Source: Bacteroidales bacterium GP2 (GTDB lineage: Bacteria; Bacteroidota; Bacteroidia; Bacteroidales; Muribaculaceae). Taken from it: DNA of 34,224 bases. Both the position numbers and the translations under genes were made by a program. This document shows, one piece after another, positions 1 to 6,595 of this stretch (within the stretch, counting starts at the first letter, position 1; each line of letters begins with the position of its first letter). Below the pieces are notes generated by a model. That model searched no databases, was not told where the DNA came from, and saw only the letters and a program-made list of their open reading frames with translations. The stretch covers positions 11,092 through 45,315 of the forward strand of contig DAAJ01000032.1 of NCBI GenBank assembly GCA_001701115.1, given 5' to 3'.

Positions 1-185
1 GAACCGCTTCTCCGTGGAAGGCACACTATAACACCTAACAATACATACAGGCATACCGCACTGATCAATTGAATGCGGGATGGCAATGGTGAGGTAAACC
101 GTTTCTTTAATTTAAAGTAGAGATAAAAGTCTGTGCCCAAATTTATAAGCAACAAAACAATCATACCCAAAAGAGGCAGTCTCAT
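1..185 (-). CDS. Partial: N-terminus of probable membrane metallophosphoesterase
   Basis: An open minus-strand frame starts with ATG at 185 and runs off the window edge, giving 61 codons. It begins 20 bp after the acyltransferase stop and probably shares its transcript. The visible part has one hydrophobic helix (about residues 4-18), a basic stretch with FKLKKRF, a second helix (about 39-56) and then the tail CLPRRSG. From memory, this two-helix start with a C-L-P-[KR]-R-S-G tail resembles the N-terminal membrane region of Bacteroidales metallophosphoesterases, in which the catalytic domain follows further downstream. None of the metal-binding motifs lie in the window, so the function is inferred from the N-terminus alone. 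That it is a real gene is well supported by frame, spacing and hydrophobicity. Confidence 0.62.
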   Translation of the reverse strand, partial: MRLPLLGMIVLLLINLGTDFYLYFKLKKRFTSPLPSRIQLISAVCLYVLLGVIVCLPRRSG

Positions 186-205
186 TTAACCTGTTTGTAT
201 TCGAT

Positions 206-1414
206 TTAGCTTTTTACCGGAATTGCACCCGTAGCTTTCATGCAAGCCAGCGAGCCGGCAGTGATTTTATTTTTAAGCGGGTTGGCGTACATTGTCAGCA
301 TCATTTCTCTCATATACGCCCTGTCGAGTGAAGAAACATCCGGAAGTGAGACCTTATCAAGTTGTTTTTCCACATATTCTTCAAATGCATTCAGCTCTTC
401 CGGAGTATAATTGCTGTCAAACTTGCGTTCATGGTGAAGCAAGTCATAAGCGATATAGTTTATCGGATAAATTTTGTATCCGGAATGAATATCACAGTCT
501 ATGACAGCGCATACCCTCTTGACAACTTCAACTTTATCTGTTTCTGATTTTAGCGGTTCAATAGCAGGATTAATACATCCTCCTATTTCAAAATGCACCT
601 TACCTTTCGGCTGAAGCAATCCCGTCTCCATACTCAAGAGGTCATCATGCGGAGATTTCTTAAAATCTGGATTCAACCTCTTCAAAAGAAATTCCTTTGC
701 TTTCAGGTAGTCATTCGGGTCATACTCGTATGAAATAGAAACCGGCATAAGGTTAATTGGCAACAAATTCTCTGCAACCGAGCCACCTCCGGCAAGAGCA
801 AGCATTTTCACAAGGCTCTCTTGTGTCATATCATTGGAGTCTTTCGCCCTGCCCTCACGCTGGGCAATCCAAACACTCTCCTTTTTCTGTGTGACAGCGT
901 AGTGGATATATGCTGAAAGCTGTTTAGCTGCCTCAAGGGCTTTAATCATACGAAGATTCCGCTTGACTATGAAGCTCTTGTTAAGCTTAACCAGGTCAGT
1001 TATCCATTCATATATAAGTAGATTGTTACCGATTGCGATTTCAGATGTGGGCAACCCTGTGCGGAGGAAACACAAATTTAAGAAAGAAGCATCCAGCACT
1101 ATGTCGCGATGATTGGAGATAAATGTAAATGCTTTGGACGAGTCGATATTTTCAAGACCTCCGACAGTAATACCGGATGTGGTCTTTTCCGCAAGCAATT
1201 CAAGGAAAGGCCACATGACTTTTGTCTGGAACGTATGTTTATCATGAATCTGTAGCAACTGACCCACAAACTCCTGAAAATCAACCTGAGGCATCACATA
1301 GCGGACAGCATGCTCAAAGCCTGGCTCTTTAACGAGCATCGCCATCTTTTCAGAAAACTGGGAATCATCAAAAGGAGCTATCTCACTAAAATCTTGTTCA
1401 CTGCTCATATTCAT
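206..1414 (-). CDS. PlsC-like 1-acylglycerol-3-phosphate acyltransferase family protein
   Basis: This 402-residue protein belongs to the PlsC/LPLAT acyltransferase superfamily, which transfers acyl chains to lysophospholipids or similar glycerolipids at the membrane. The acyl-transfer motif is N-H-R-D-I-V-L-D with His102 and Asp108. His and Asp are five residues apart, where the textbook motif is HX4D. A second family motif, R-E-G-R-A-K-D, lies about 80 residues later and corresponds to the EGTRS-type substrate block. The protein is longer than typical PlsC (about 240 aa), with an extra helical N-terminus and a C-terminal domain of unknown role. No clear transmembrane helix is seen. ATG at 1414 is used; an in-frame ATG two codons later is equally possible. 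It lies 84 bp after rluD and has a -7-like box of its own. The exact acceptor lipid cannot be told from sequence. Confidence 0.8.
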   Translation of the reverse strand: MNMSSEQDFSEIAPFDDSQFSEKMAMLVKEPGFEHAVRYVMPQVDFQEFVGQLLQIHDKHTFQTKVMWPFLELLAEKTTSGITVGGLENIDSSKAFTFISNHRDIVLDASFLNLCFLRTGLPTSEIAIGNNLLIYEWITDLVKLNKSFIVKRNLRMIKALEAAKQLSAYIHYAVTQKKESVWIAQREGRAKDSNDMTQESLVKMLALAGGGSVAENLLPINLMPVSISYEYDPNDYLKAKEFLLKRLNPDFKKSPHDDLLSMETGLLQPKGKVHFEIGGCINPAIEPLKSETDKVEVVKRVCAVIDCDIHSGYKIYPINYIAYDLLHHERKFDSNYTPEELNAFEEYVEKQLDKVSLPDVSSLDRAYMREMMLTMYANPLKNKITAGSLACMKATGAIPVKS

Positions 1415-1448
1415 ATACTTGTAATGGCATGATGCCGATTCGTGGATT

Positions 1449-1456
1449 CAAAATTA
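1449..1456 (-). promoter_or_regulatory. Putative -7 box for the acyltransferase gene
   Basis: The minus strand reads TAATTTTG, matching the Bacteroidota TAnnTTTG -7 element, about 35 bp before the ATG. No TTTG sits at the right -33 distance (the nearest is 12 bp away), so this is a half match in AT-rich DNA. Confidence 0.35.
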
Positions 1457-1498
1457 ATAAATTTTATTCAAATAAATATACTCTCCTTATTTTTTTGA

Positions 1499-2557
1499 TT
1501 ATTTCTGCACACTATCGGATGAGAATGTGCGCCATTTTTCCATCATCTTCTCCATATCATCAGGTATGGGTGCTGAAAAGAACATTTCTTCTCCTGTTAC
1601 CGGATGAACGAACCCAAGAGTACGGGCATGGAGAGCCTGACGTGGACACAACTCAAAGCAATTGGCAATAAATCGGCTGTAGCTTCCGGATTTCAACCCA
1701 CGCAACACTTTGTCACCACCATAACGCGCATCATTAAACAGAGGATGACCTATATGCTTCATGTGTGCCCTGATCTGATGAGTCCGTCCTGTTTCCAGCA
1801 CGCATTTCACCACTGAAGCATGCGCGAACTCCTCTATTATTTCATAATGCGTGACTGCATGCTTGCCATATTCGCTGTCCGGAGGAAAAACATCCATACG
1901 AAGCCTATCTTGCAACGATCGCCCAATATTGCCTGTTATTGTTCCCTTTGCCGGAACAGGCGCGCCCCATACGACAGCTACATATTCCCTCTTAGTAGTC
2001 TTATCAAAAAACTGTTTGCCAAGATGTGTCTTTGCATCAGGGGTCTTGGCTATGACAAGGAGACCGGACGTATCCTTGTCTATTCGGTGCACAAGCCCAA
2101 GCCGTGGGTCATTTACATCATAGCCTTCGGTATTTCGGAAATGCCATGCAAGGGCGTTGACAAGCGTACCGCTATAATTCCCATGCCCCGGATGCACGAC
2201 AAGCCCAGCAGGCTTATTCACAACCATAACTGCATCATCCTCATAGACCACATCCAATGGGATATCCTCCGCGATAATCTCAAAATCGTATCTGGGACGG
2301 TCCATCACCACGCTCACCACATCCAGAGGCTTCACACGGTAGTTGGATTTTACTGGCTTTCCATTTACGAGCACACAGCCTGCATCAGCAGCCTGCTGCA
2401 CCCTGTTTCGGGAAGATTTTTCCAGACGAGCTACAAGGAACTTGTCAACCCTAAGGAGCTGTTGACCCTTATCCGCGACAAAACGGAAATGCTCATATAG
2501 ACCACTACCGTCATCTTGCTCCAAATCTTCGCGCTCAAATTCATCCACATCTGCCAT
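1499..2557 (-). CDS. rluD: RluD-type 23S rRNA pseudouridine synthase (RluA family)
   Basis: The protein converts uridines in 23S rRNA to pseudouridine; RluD acts on helix 69. An S4 RNA-binding domain occupies about residues 34-95, followed by the RluA catalytic domain. The catalytic motif is H-R-I-D-K-D-T-S-G with Asp160, preceded by the conserved VNKPAGLVVHPG block near 113-124 and followed by the R-T-H-Q-I-R-x-H-M block. I use ATG at 2557, giving 352 aa, rather than the longer frame from 2599, because the extra 14 residues overlap the end of the PASTA gene and the chosen ATG falls one base after that gene's TGA stop. That spacing implies translational coupling. RluC/RluA-type specificity cannot be excluded, but the domain order and length fit RluD. 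Confidence 0.9.
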   Translation of the reverse strand: MADVDEFEREDLEQDDGSGLYEHFRFVADKGQQLLRVDKFLVARLEKSSRNRVQQAADAGCVLVNGKPVKSNYRVKPLDVVSVVMDRPRYDFEIIAEDIPLDVVYEDDAVMVVNKPAGLVVHPGHGNYSGTLVNALAWHFRNTEGYDVNDPRLGLVHRIDKDTSGLLVIAKTPDAKTHLGKQFFDKTTKREYVAVVWGAPVPAKGTITGNIGRSLQDRLRMDVFPPDSEYGKHAVTHYEIIEEFAHASVVKCVLETGRTHQIRAHMKHIGHPLFNDARYGGDKVLRGLKSGSYSRFIANCFELCPRQALHARTLGFVHPVTGEEMFFSAPIPDDMEKMMEKWRTFSSDSVQK

Positions 2558-2558
2558 A

Positions 2559-3200
2559 TCAATCAAAATATGATGACATATCGGTGTCCTCGGCGGCAAT
2601 TGCCATCACGCCTAAAGAATCTGCCTCAGCTTCATAACCTTCACCGACATCAAGAGTCACGACAGATGTGACCGGTATTCTTGCGCCTGGAGTCAAAGGG
2701 ACTCCATCACGCGACACCCTTATCACCAGGTCTCTAAATTCAGACGGAACCCTCACTGTGCGAATATTTTTAACGCCAAGAGCTTCAAGAACTGAACGCG
2801 CCTGCCTCTCGGATACATCTGTAAGCATCGGAACAACAACCATTTTAGGTTCAAAAGCTGTTATGGTGAGATAGACAACTCGTCCCTCTTTGACTTTTGT
2901 GCCGACCTTAGGATTCTGTTCAACCACAGTGCCAGGACGGGTTTTGGAATCATATATGGAATCTGCAAGTTCAACTTCAAAACCGGAAGATTTCAACTGC
3001 CCCACTGCAAGGTCATAGCTGAGCCCTTTAACCTGAGGCACAACCTCATACTTTCCATGACTGGTCCATACATCCAGCCAAAGAAGCGAAAACCATATTA
3101 CAACAAATGCGGCAAATGCAATGAGTGCCACATTAATTATTAATGCACGTCTGAACGGATGAGCCTTTTGAGCTGGAGTATTGCCTTTTTGTGTTCCCAC
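2559..3200 (-). CDS. PASTA-domain membrane protein without kinase
   Basis: PASTA domains bind peptidoglycan-type ligands and usually hang from Ser/Thr kinases or penicillin-binding proteins. Here they stand alone: a short basic N-terminus (KAHPFRR), one transmembrane helix (about residues 20-45), then two PASTA repeats (about 50-115 and 117-185) and an acidic tail. The repeats show the V-P-x-V-x-G and P-G-x-V-V-E-Q-N-P-x-x-G signatures. A kinase-free, single-helix PASTA protein next to rluD is the usual Bacteroidales form. I start it at GTG 3200 (213 aa). The longer frame from 3266 would begin upstream of the promoter, whose -7 box lies at 3223-3230. The gene leads a minus-strand cluster with rluD one base downstream. 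The ligand is unknown. Confidence 0.85.
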   Translation of the reverse strand: MGTQKGNTPAQKAHPFRRALIINVALIAFAAFVVIWFSLLWLDVWTSHGKYEVVPQVKGLSYDLAVGQLKSSGFEVELADSIYDSKTRPGTVVEQNPKVGTKVKEGRVVYLTITAFEPKMVVVPMLTDVSERQARSVLEALGVKNIRTVRVPSEFRDLVIRVSRDGVPLTPGARIPVTSVVTLDVGEGYEAEADSLGVMAIAAEDTDMSSYFD

Positions 3201-3222
3201 GATATTACCTTTAAAACTTCTG

Positions 3223-3253
3223 CAAAGGTAAGGCTTCCTAAAGAATAAACAAA
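3223..3253 (-). promoter_or_regulatory. Bacteroidota sigma-70 promoter for PASTA-rluD
   Basis: On the minus strand TTTG (3250-3253) is followed after exactly 19 bp by TACCTTTG (3223-3230). This is a full match to the -33 TTTG / -7 TAnnTTTG consensus. Transcription would start near 3217, about 17 bases before the GTG at 3200. Confidence 0.75.
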
Positions 3254-3386
3254 ATAGTTTACGCAAAGTGGCTTATTTCAGGCAAAAACACCTTCTGCAC
3301 AGCAAGCGCATACCTAATACACCTTAAAAATATAGAAAAACCGCCTATATCACGCACAAAACTTCGCTATTTAATAAAAATAGTTG

Positions 3387-3394
3387 TAACTTTG
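3387..3394 (+). promoter_or_regulatory. -7 box for bamD-rpoZ
   Basis: TAACTTTG matches the -7 consensus 35 bp before the bamD ATG. The -33 position holds only a weak TTCG (3363-3366, 20-bp spacer). Confidence 0.55.
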
Positions 3395-3429
3395 CGCTCT
3401 AAAACGTGGAAGCTAAAGATTAAAACCGC

Positions 3430-4230
3430 ATGAAAAAATATATACTTATAGCCCTCAGCGCCCTGATTCTCAGCAGCTGCGGCGAATACAACAGGGTTCT
3501 CAAGAGCAATGACCCCATGGTTAAGCTCAACTATGGCAAAAAGGCGTTTGAGCAGAAAAAATACGCCCAGGCTACCACGGTGTTAGGCGATATCGTAGAT
3601 TTATTCCGAGGTAAAGAGGAAGCCGAGGACGCTTTATATCTTCTGGCGCTCAGCCATTACGAAAACAAAGACTACGCTTCAAGCGGTGTTTATTTTAAAA
3701 ATTATTACACCCGCTTCCCAAGAGGAAAGTACACCGAACTTGCACGCTTCTATTGCGGATACGGCTATTACCTTGACTCACCGGACCCACAGCTTGACCA
3801 AAGCGACACAATGCATGGCATTGAAGAGCTACAGAGCTTCCTTGATTATTTCCCCAAAAGCGACAAGGTGAATATCGCACAAAATGCAATATTCGAGCTT
3901 CAGGACAAGTTGACACTCAAAGAGCTACAGAACGCCCAACTGTATTACAACCTTGGCAATTACATGGGCAACAACTATGAGAGCGCAATAATAGTTGCGC
4001 GCAATGCCATCAAATCTTACCCTTACTCCAGATACAAGGAAGATCTTGAAATGCTGGTGTTAAAAGCTAAATTCCAAGAGGCAGACCAAAGTATTGAAGA
4101 GAAGAAAGCAGACCGATTCCGAGAAGTTGTTGATGAATACTACTCCTTTATTAATAACTATCCTGACGGACCCAACCGCAAAGAGGCTGAAAATATCTTG
4201 AAAATCGCCATGCGTTACGCTGGAGAATAA
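3430..4230 (+). CDS. bamD: BamD, outer membrane beta-barrel assembly lipoprotein
   Basis: BamD is the essential lipoprotein of the BAM complex, which inserts beta-barrel proteins into the outer membrane. The 266-residue protein opens with a lipoprotein signal peptide ending LILSSC, so Cys17 would be the lipidated residue. The rest is helical TPR-like repeats. The first, around residues 32-60, has the A-x-x-Y-x-x-A-x-x-x-F pattern seen in FEQKKYAQATTVLGD. The second carries ALYLLALSHYENKDYASS, followed by YYTRFPRGKYTELARF, the classic BamD/YfiO signature (F-P-x-S-x-Y). Length and motif order match the family. It shares a promoter region with rpoZ, which begins 30 bp after its stop. Confidence 0.92.
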   Translation: MKKYILIALSALILSSCGEYNRVLKSNDPMVKLNYGKKAFEQKKYAQATTVLGDIVDLFRGKEEAEDALYLLALSHYENKDYASSGVYFKNYYTRFPRGKYTELARFYCGYGYYLDSPDPQLDQSDTMHGIEELQSFLDYFPKSDKVNIAQNAIFELQDKLTLKELQNAQLYYNLGNYMGNNYESAIIVARNAIKSYPYSRYKEDLEMLVLKAKFQEADQSIEEKKADRFREVVDEYYSFINNYPDGPNRKEAENILKIAMRYAGE

Positions 4231-4260
4231 CAAATAGAAACCTATATATACTCAATAGAG

Positions 4261-4596
4261 ATGGATTATAAGAAAACTAACGCTCCCCTTAACACTGTGA
4301 CCCGAGACATGATTGAACTGTCAAAGGACACCGGCAATGTTTATGAAACTGTTTGTGTAATCGCAAAGCGCGCAAACCAGATTGCCGGGGAGATGAAGCA
4401 CGACCTTGAAAAGAAGCTACAGGAATTTGCAACCCTGAGCGATAACCTTGAGGAAATCTCAGAAAACCGCGAACAGATCGAAATTTCACGTTATTACGAG
4501 AAACTCCCCAAACCCACCCTTATCGCTACACAGGAGTATGTGGAACACAAAATCCACTTCCGCAACCCGCTGAAAGATAAAGCAAATCTTGACTGA
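4261..4596 (+). CDS. rpoZ: RNA polymerase omega subunit (Bacteroidota form)
   Basis: Omega helps fold and hold the beta-prime subunit of RNA polymerase. The 111-residue protein is the longer Bacteroidota version: an N-terminal MDYKKTNAP segment, the omega core with T-G-N-V-Y-E-T-V-C-V-I-A-K-R-A-N-Q-I (about residues 25-42), then a helical extension ending near the conserved EISRYYEKLPKPTLIATQEY segment. It lies 30 bp after bamD with no promoter between, so the two are probably co-transcribed. A hairpin with a T-run closes the unit 21 bp after the stop codon. Omega-like proteins are short and diverged, but the AKRANQI core and the ISRYYE-x-LPKPTLIA tail are distinctive. Confidence 0.87.
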   Translation: MDYKKTNAPLNTVTRDMIELSKDTGNVYETVCVIAKRANQIAGEMKHDLEKKLQEFATLSDNLEEISENREQIEISRYYEKLPKPTLIATQEYVEHKIHFRNPLKDKANLD

Positions 4597-4617
4597 TTGC
4601 AGTTTTTTCATTAAATT

Positions 4618-4653
4618 TACCGGATAACCGCAATTTTTATATCCGGTAGTTTT
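4618..4653 (+). terminator. Intrinsic terminator after rpoZ
   Basis: A perfect 9-bp inverted repeat, TACCGGATA (4618-4626) and TATCCGGTA (4640-4648), encloses a 13-base loop. A G and four Ts (4649-4653) follow. The T-run overlaps the -33 TTTG of the rpsO promoter. Confidence 0.7.
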
Positions 4654-4681
4654 GTGAAGTCGTAAAAGATTGCTACTTTTG
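4651..4681 (+). promoter_or_regulatory. Bacteroidota sigma-70 promoter for rpsO
   Basis: TTTG (4651-4654), a 19-bp spacer and TACTTTTG (4674-4681) fully match the consensus. The start site would be near 4688, giving an AT-rich leader of about 54 bases. S15 represses its own mRNA in other bacteria, but I see no clear S15-binding fold here. Confidence 0.78.
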
Positions 4682-4741
4682 TGCGCCCAAAAAGCAAACT
4701 TTATAATTTATTCTATTTATTAACCCCAAAAATTCCAAAGA

Positions 4742-5017
4742 ATGCATTTGAATTCTGAAGAAAAAGCGGAAATCTTTGAGAAGTACGGTAAGAGCAAAAC
4801 TGATACTGGCTCACCTGAAGCGCAGATAGCATTATTCTCAGTCCGTATCGCTCATTTGACTGAACACCTCAAGTCAAATCACAAAGATTATACCACAGCG
4901 CGCGCTCTTAAAGCATTGGTAGGTAAGCGTCGTCGCCTCCTTGATTACCTTATCAAGAAGGACATCAACCGCTACCGTGCTATCATTGCACAGAAAGAGC
5001 TCGGCATCAGAAAGTAA
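4742..5017 (+). CDS. rpsO: 30S ribosomal protein S15
   Basis: S15 binds the central domain of 16S rRNA early in small-subunit assembly. The 91-residue protein has the hallmark block D-T-G-S-P-E-A-Q-I-A-L at about residues 21-31, then I-x-x-L-T-E-H-L, the H-x-K-D-Y motif, and R-A-L-x-x-L-V-G-K-R-R-R-L-L-D-Y-L near 54-70. Length is two residues over the common 89. The gene is monocistronic, between its own promoter and a downstream hairpin. In many bacteria rpsO is linked to pnp, which is not nearby here. Confidence 0.97.
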   Translation: MHLNSEEKAEIFEKYGKSKTDTGSPEAQIALFSVRIAHLTEHLKSNHKDYTTARALKALVGKRRRLLDYLIKKDINRYRAIIAQKELGIRK

Positions 5018-5049
5018 GCCGCAGTTATTGGCTTGCTTCACGCCAAATC

Positions 5050-5089
5050 ACGAGGGCGGAGATCTTAATGGTCTCTGCCCTTGTCGTTT
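5050..5089 (+). terminator. Probable terminator after rpsO
   Basis: A 13-bp hairpin with two G-U pairs (5050-5062 with 5072-5084) and a 9-base loop follows rpsO by 32 bp. The T-tract after it is poor (CGTTT), so release may be weak or the hairpin may mainly protect the mRNA end. Confidence 0.5.
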
Positions 5090-5145
5090 ATCAGTCTCGG
5101 GTAAAAATGATTGCATAAAATATCTGCTTTGAATACTCCATAATC

Positions 5146-5176
5146 TTTTATGGATAAAAATAAGGTTGTATCTTTG
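5146..5176 (+). promoter_or_regulatory. Promoter for the dedA-rpe-ftsK-lolA-trxB unit
   Basis: TATCTTTG (5169-5176) is an exact -7 match, preceded at 19 bp by TTTT (5146-5149), one base off TTTG. Transcription would begin near 5183, about 32 bases before dedA. Confidence 0.62.
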
Positions 5177-5214
5177 CAGATAAAGCCCGATGGCATATTT
5201 CACAATAAAAGATT

Positions 5215-5874
5215 ATGATTTCACTTGCAATATTCAGCCCCGAAGCATTAGTAAATTCCTTCCTGGATGCGGCACCAATGACCGTTTACCTCATGGTGTT
5301 TGGTTTAATGGTCATTGAAAGCTCATTTATTCCATTTCCAAGCGAAGTGATTGTGCCACCGGCAGCCTACCTTGCTGCTACGAGCCATGAGGTCAATATT
5401 GTCGCCGTTGTTCTTATTGCAACGGCGGGTGCGCTTGGAGGCGCAATGATAAATTACTACCTGTCGGTTTGGATAGGTCGACCCATAGTCTACAAGTTCG
5501 CAGACTCAAAAATTGGTCATGCATGCCTTATAGACCGAGCCAAAGTAGACAAGGCAGAAAAATATTTTGACGAACATGGAGCAATATCTACATTCTTAGG
5601 CAGATTAATCCCTGCTGTGCGCCAGCTAATTTCAATTCCTGCCGGACTTGCCAGGATGAATATAGGCAAATTCGCAATATTCACCAGCTTGGGAGCATTG
5701 GTTTGGAACAGCATACTTGCTGCTATGGGCATGTGGCTGGGACATCTGGTAGATAGAGATAATCTCCTTGCAAAAGTTGAGGAATACAACACATACCTCA
5801 CATACGGAGGGATTGCCCTCGGAATAGTATGCGTCGCTTTCATTATATGGAACGCTTTCAAAACACATAAGTAA
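5215..5874 (+). CDS. DedA family membrane protein
   Basis: DedA/DedA-like proteins are polytopic inner-membrane proteins linked to lipid carrier (undecaprenyl phosphate or phospholipid) flipping and to proton-dependent membrane homeostasis. The 219-residue protein shows the two family blocks. The first is E-S-S-F-I-P-F-P-S-E (about residues 35-44), the re-entrant-loop motif E-x-x-x-P-x-P-x-E. The second is F-L-G-R-L-I-P-A-V-R-Q-L-I-S-I-P-A-G (about 127-144), with the conserved GR and R. Hydrophobic stretches near 24-34, 63-87, 150-175 and 195-213 complete the fold. It leads a run of five plus-strand genes with gaps of 22-38 bp. Substrate is not predictable from sequence. Confidence 0.9.
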   Translation: MISLAIFSPEALVNSFLDAAPMTVYLMVFGLMVIESSFIPFPSEVIVPPAAYLAATSHEVNIVAVVLIATAGALGGAMINYYLSVWIGRPIVYKFADSKIGHACLIDRAKVDKAEKYFDEHGAISTFLGRLIPAVRQLISIPAGLARMNIGKFAIFTSLGALVWNSILAAMGMWLGHLVDRDNLLAKVEEYNTYLTYGGIALGIVCVAFIIWNAFKTHK

Positions 5875-5912
5875 CATCATATCAAACAAAAGAATAATAT
5901 TTACAGTATAAT

Positions 5913-6560
5913 ATGGTTAAAGTAGCGCCTTCAGTTCTTTCCGCCGATTTCGGCAAACTGAATCAAGATATACAAATGCTCAATTCGTCAGAAGCTGATT
6001 ATATCCACCTGGATGTAATGGACGGCGTATTTGTACCTAACATTTCTTTTGGCTTTCCTGTAATTCAGTCTATTGCAAAAGTTGCACAGAAGCCTCTTGA
6101 CGTTCACCTAATGATTGTTGACCCACAGCGGTATGTCAACCAGGTGCGTGACTGTGGCGCCGAAATCATGAATGTCCATGTTGAAACGTGCACCCATCTC
6201 CATAGGGTTGTGCAGCAAATCAAAAACGCCGGAATGAAGGCGGCAGTAACACTGAACCCCGCGACTCCGGTGGTAATGCTTGAAGATATTATCTCGGATC
6301 TTGACATGGTGCTTCTCATGTCAGTAAATCCAGGATTCGGTGGACAGTCCTTTATCCCCGGAACTATCAAGAAACTGCGCCAGACACGCCAGCTCATCGA
6401 GCAAAGCGGATCAAATGCAGTAATCGAAATTGACGGTGGAGTCAACCTGAATACCGGAGCTGAACTTGCTGCGAATGGAGCGGACATTCTCGTTGCAGGA
6501 AGCTTTGTATTCTCTGCCAAAGACCCGGCTGCTACCATCGCAGAACTCAGAAGATTGTAA
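5913..6560 (+). CDS. rpe: Ribulose-phosphate 3-epimerase
   Basis: The enzyme interconverts ribulose 5-phosphate and xylulose 5-phosphate in the non-oxidative pentose phosphate pathway. The 215-residue TIM barrel begins with APSVLSADF. The metal and catalytic positions are visible in H-L-D-V-M-D-G-x-F-V-P-N (about residues 33-44), P-L-D-V-H-L-M-I (near 62-69), S-V-N-P-G-F-G-G-Q-x-F (near 137-147) and E-I-D-G-G-V-N (near 172-178), with the phosphate-binding A-G-S-F-V-F close to the end. Length is normal. It stands 38 bp after dedA and 35 bp before ftsK without an obvious promoter of its own. Confidence 0.96.
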   Translation: MVKVAPSVLSADFGKLNQDIQMLNSSEADYIHLDVMDGVFVPNISFGFPVIQSIAKVAQKPLDVHLMIVDPQRYVNQVRDCGAEIMNVHVETCTHLHRVVQQIKNAGMKAAVTLNPATPVVMLEDIISDLDMVLLMSVNPGFGGQSFIPGTIKKLRQTRQLIEQSGSNAVIEIDGGVNLNTGAELAANGADILVAGSFVFSAKDPAATIAELRRL

Positions 6561-6595
6561 CACATATTTTTTTTAAACCTTTACTGATAATATCA

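Noticed and set aside
1820..2500. 226-codon open frame on plus strand, opposite rluD
   Set aside because: It is fully antisense to the clear RluA-family catalytic domain, and its translation shows no domain or signal.
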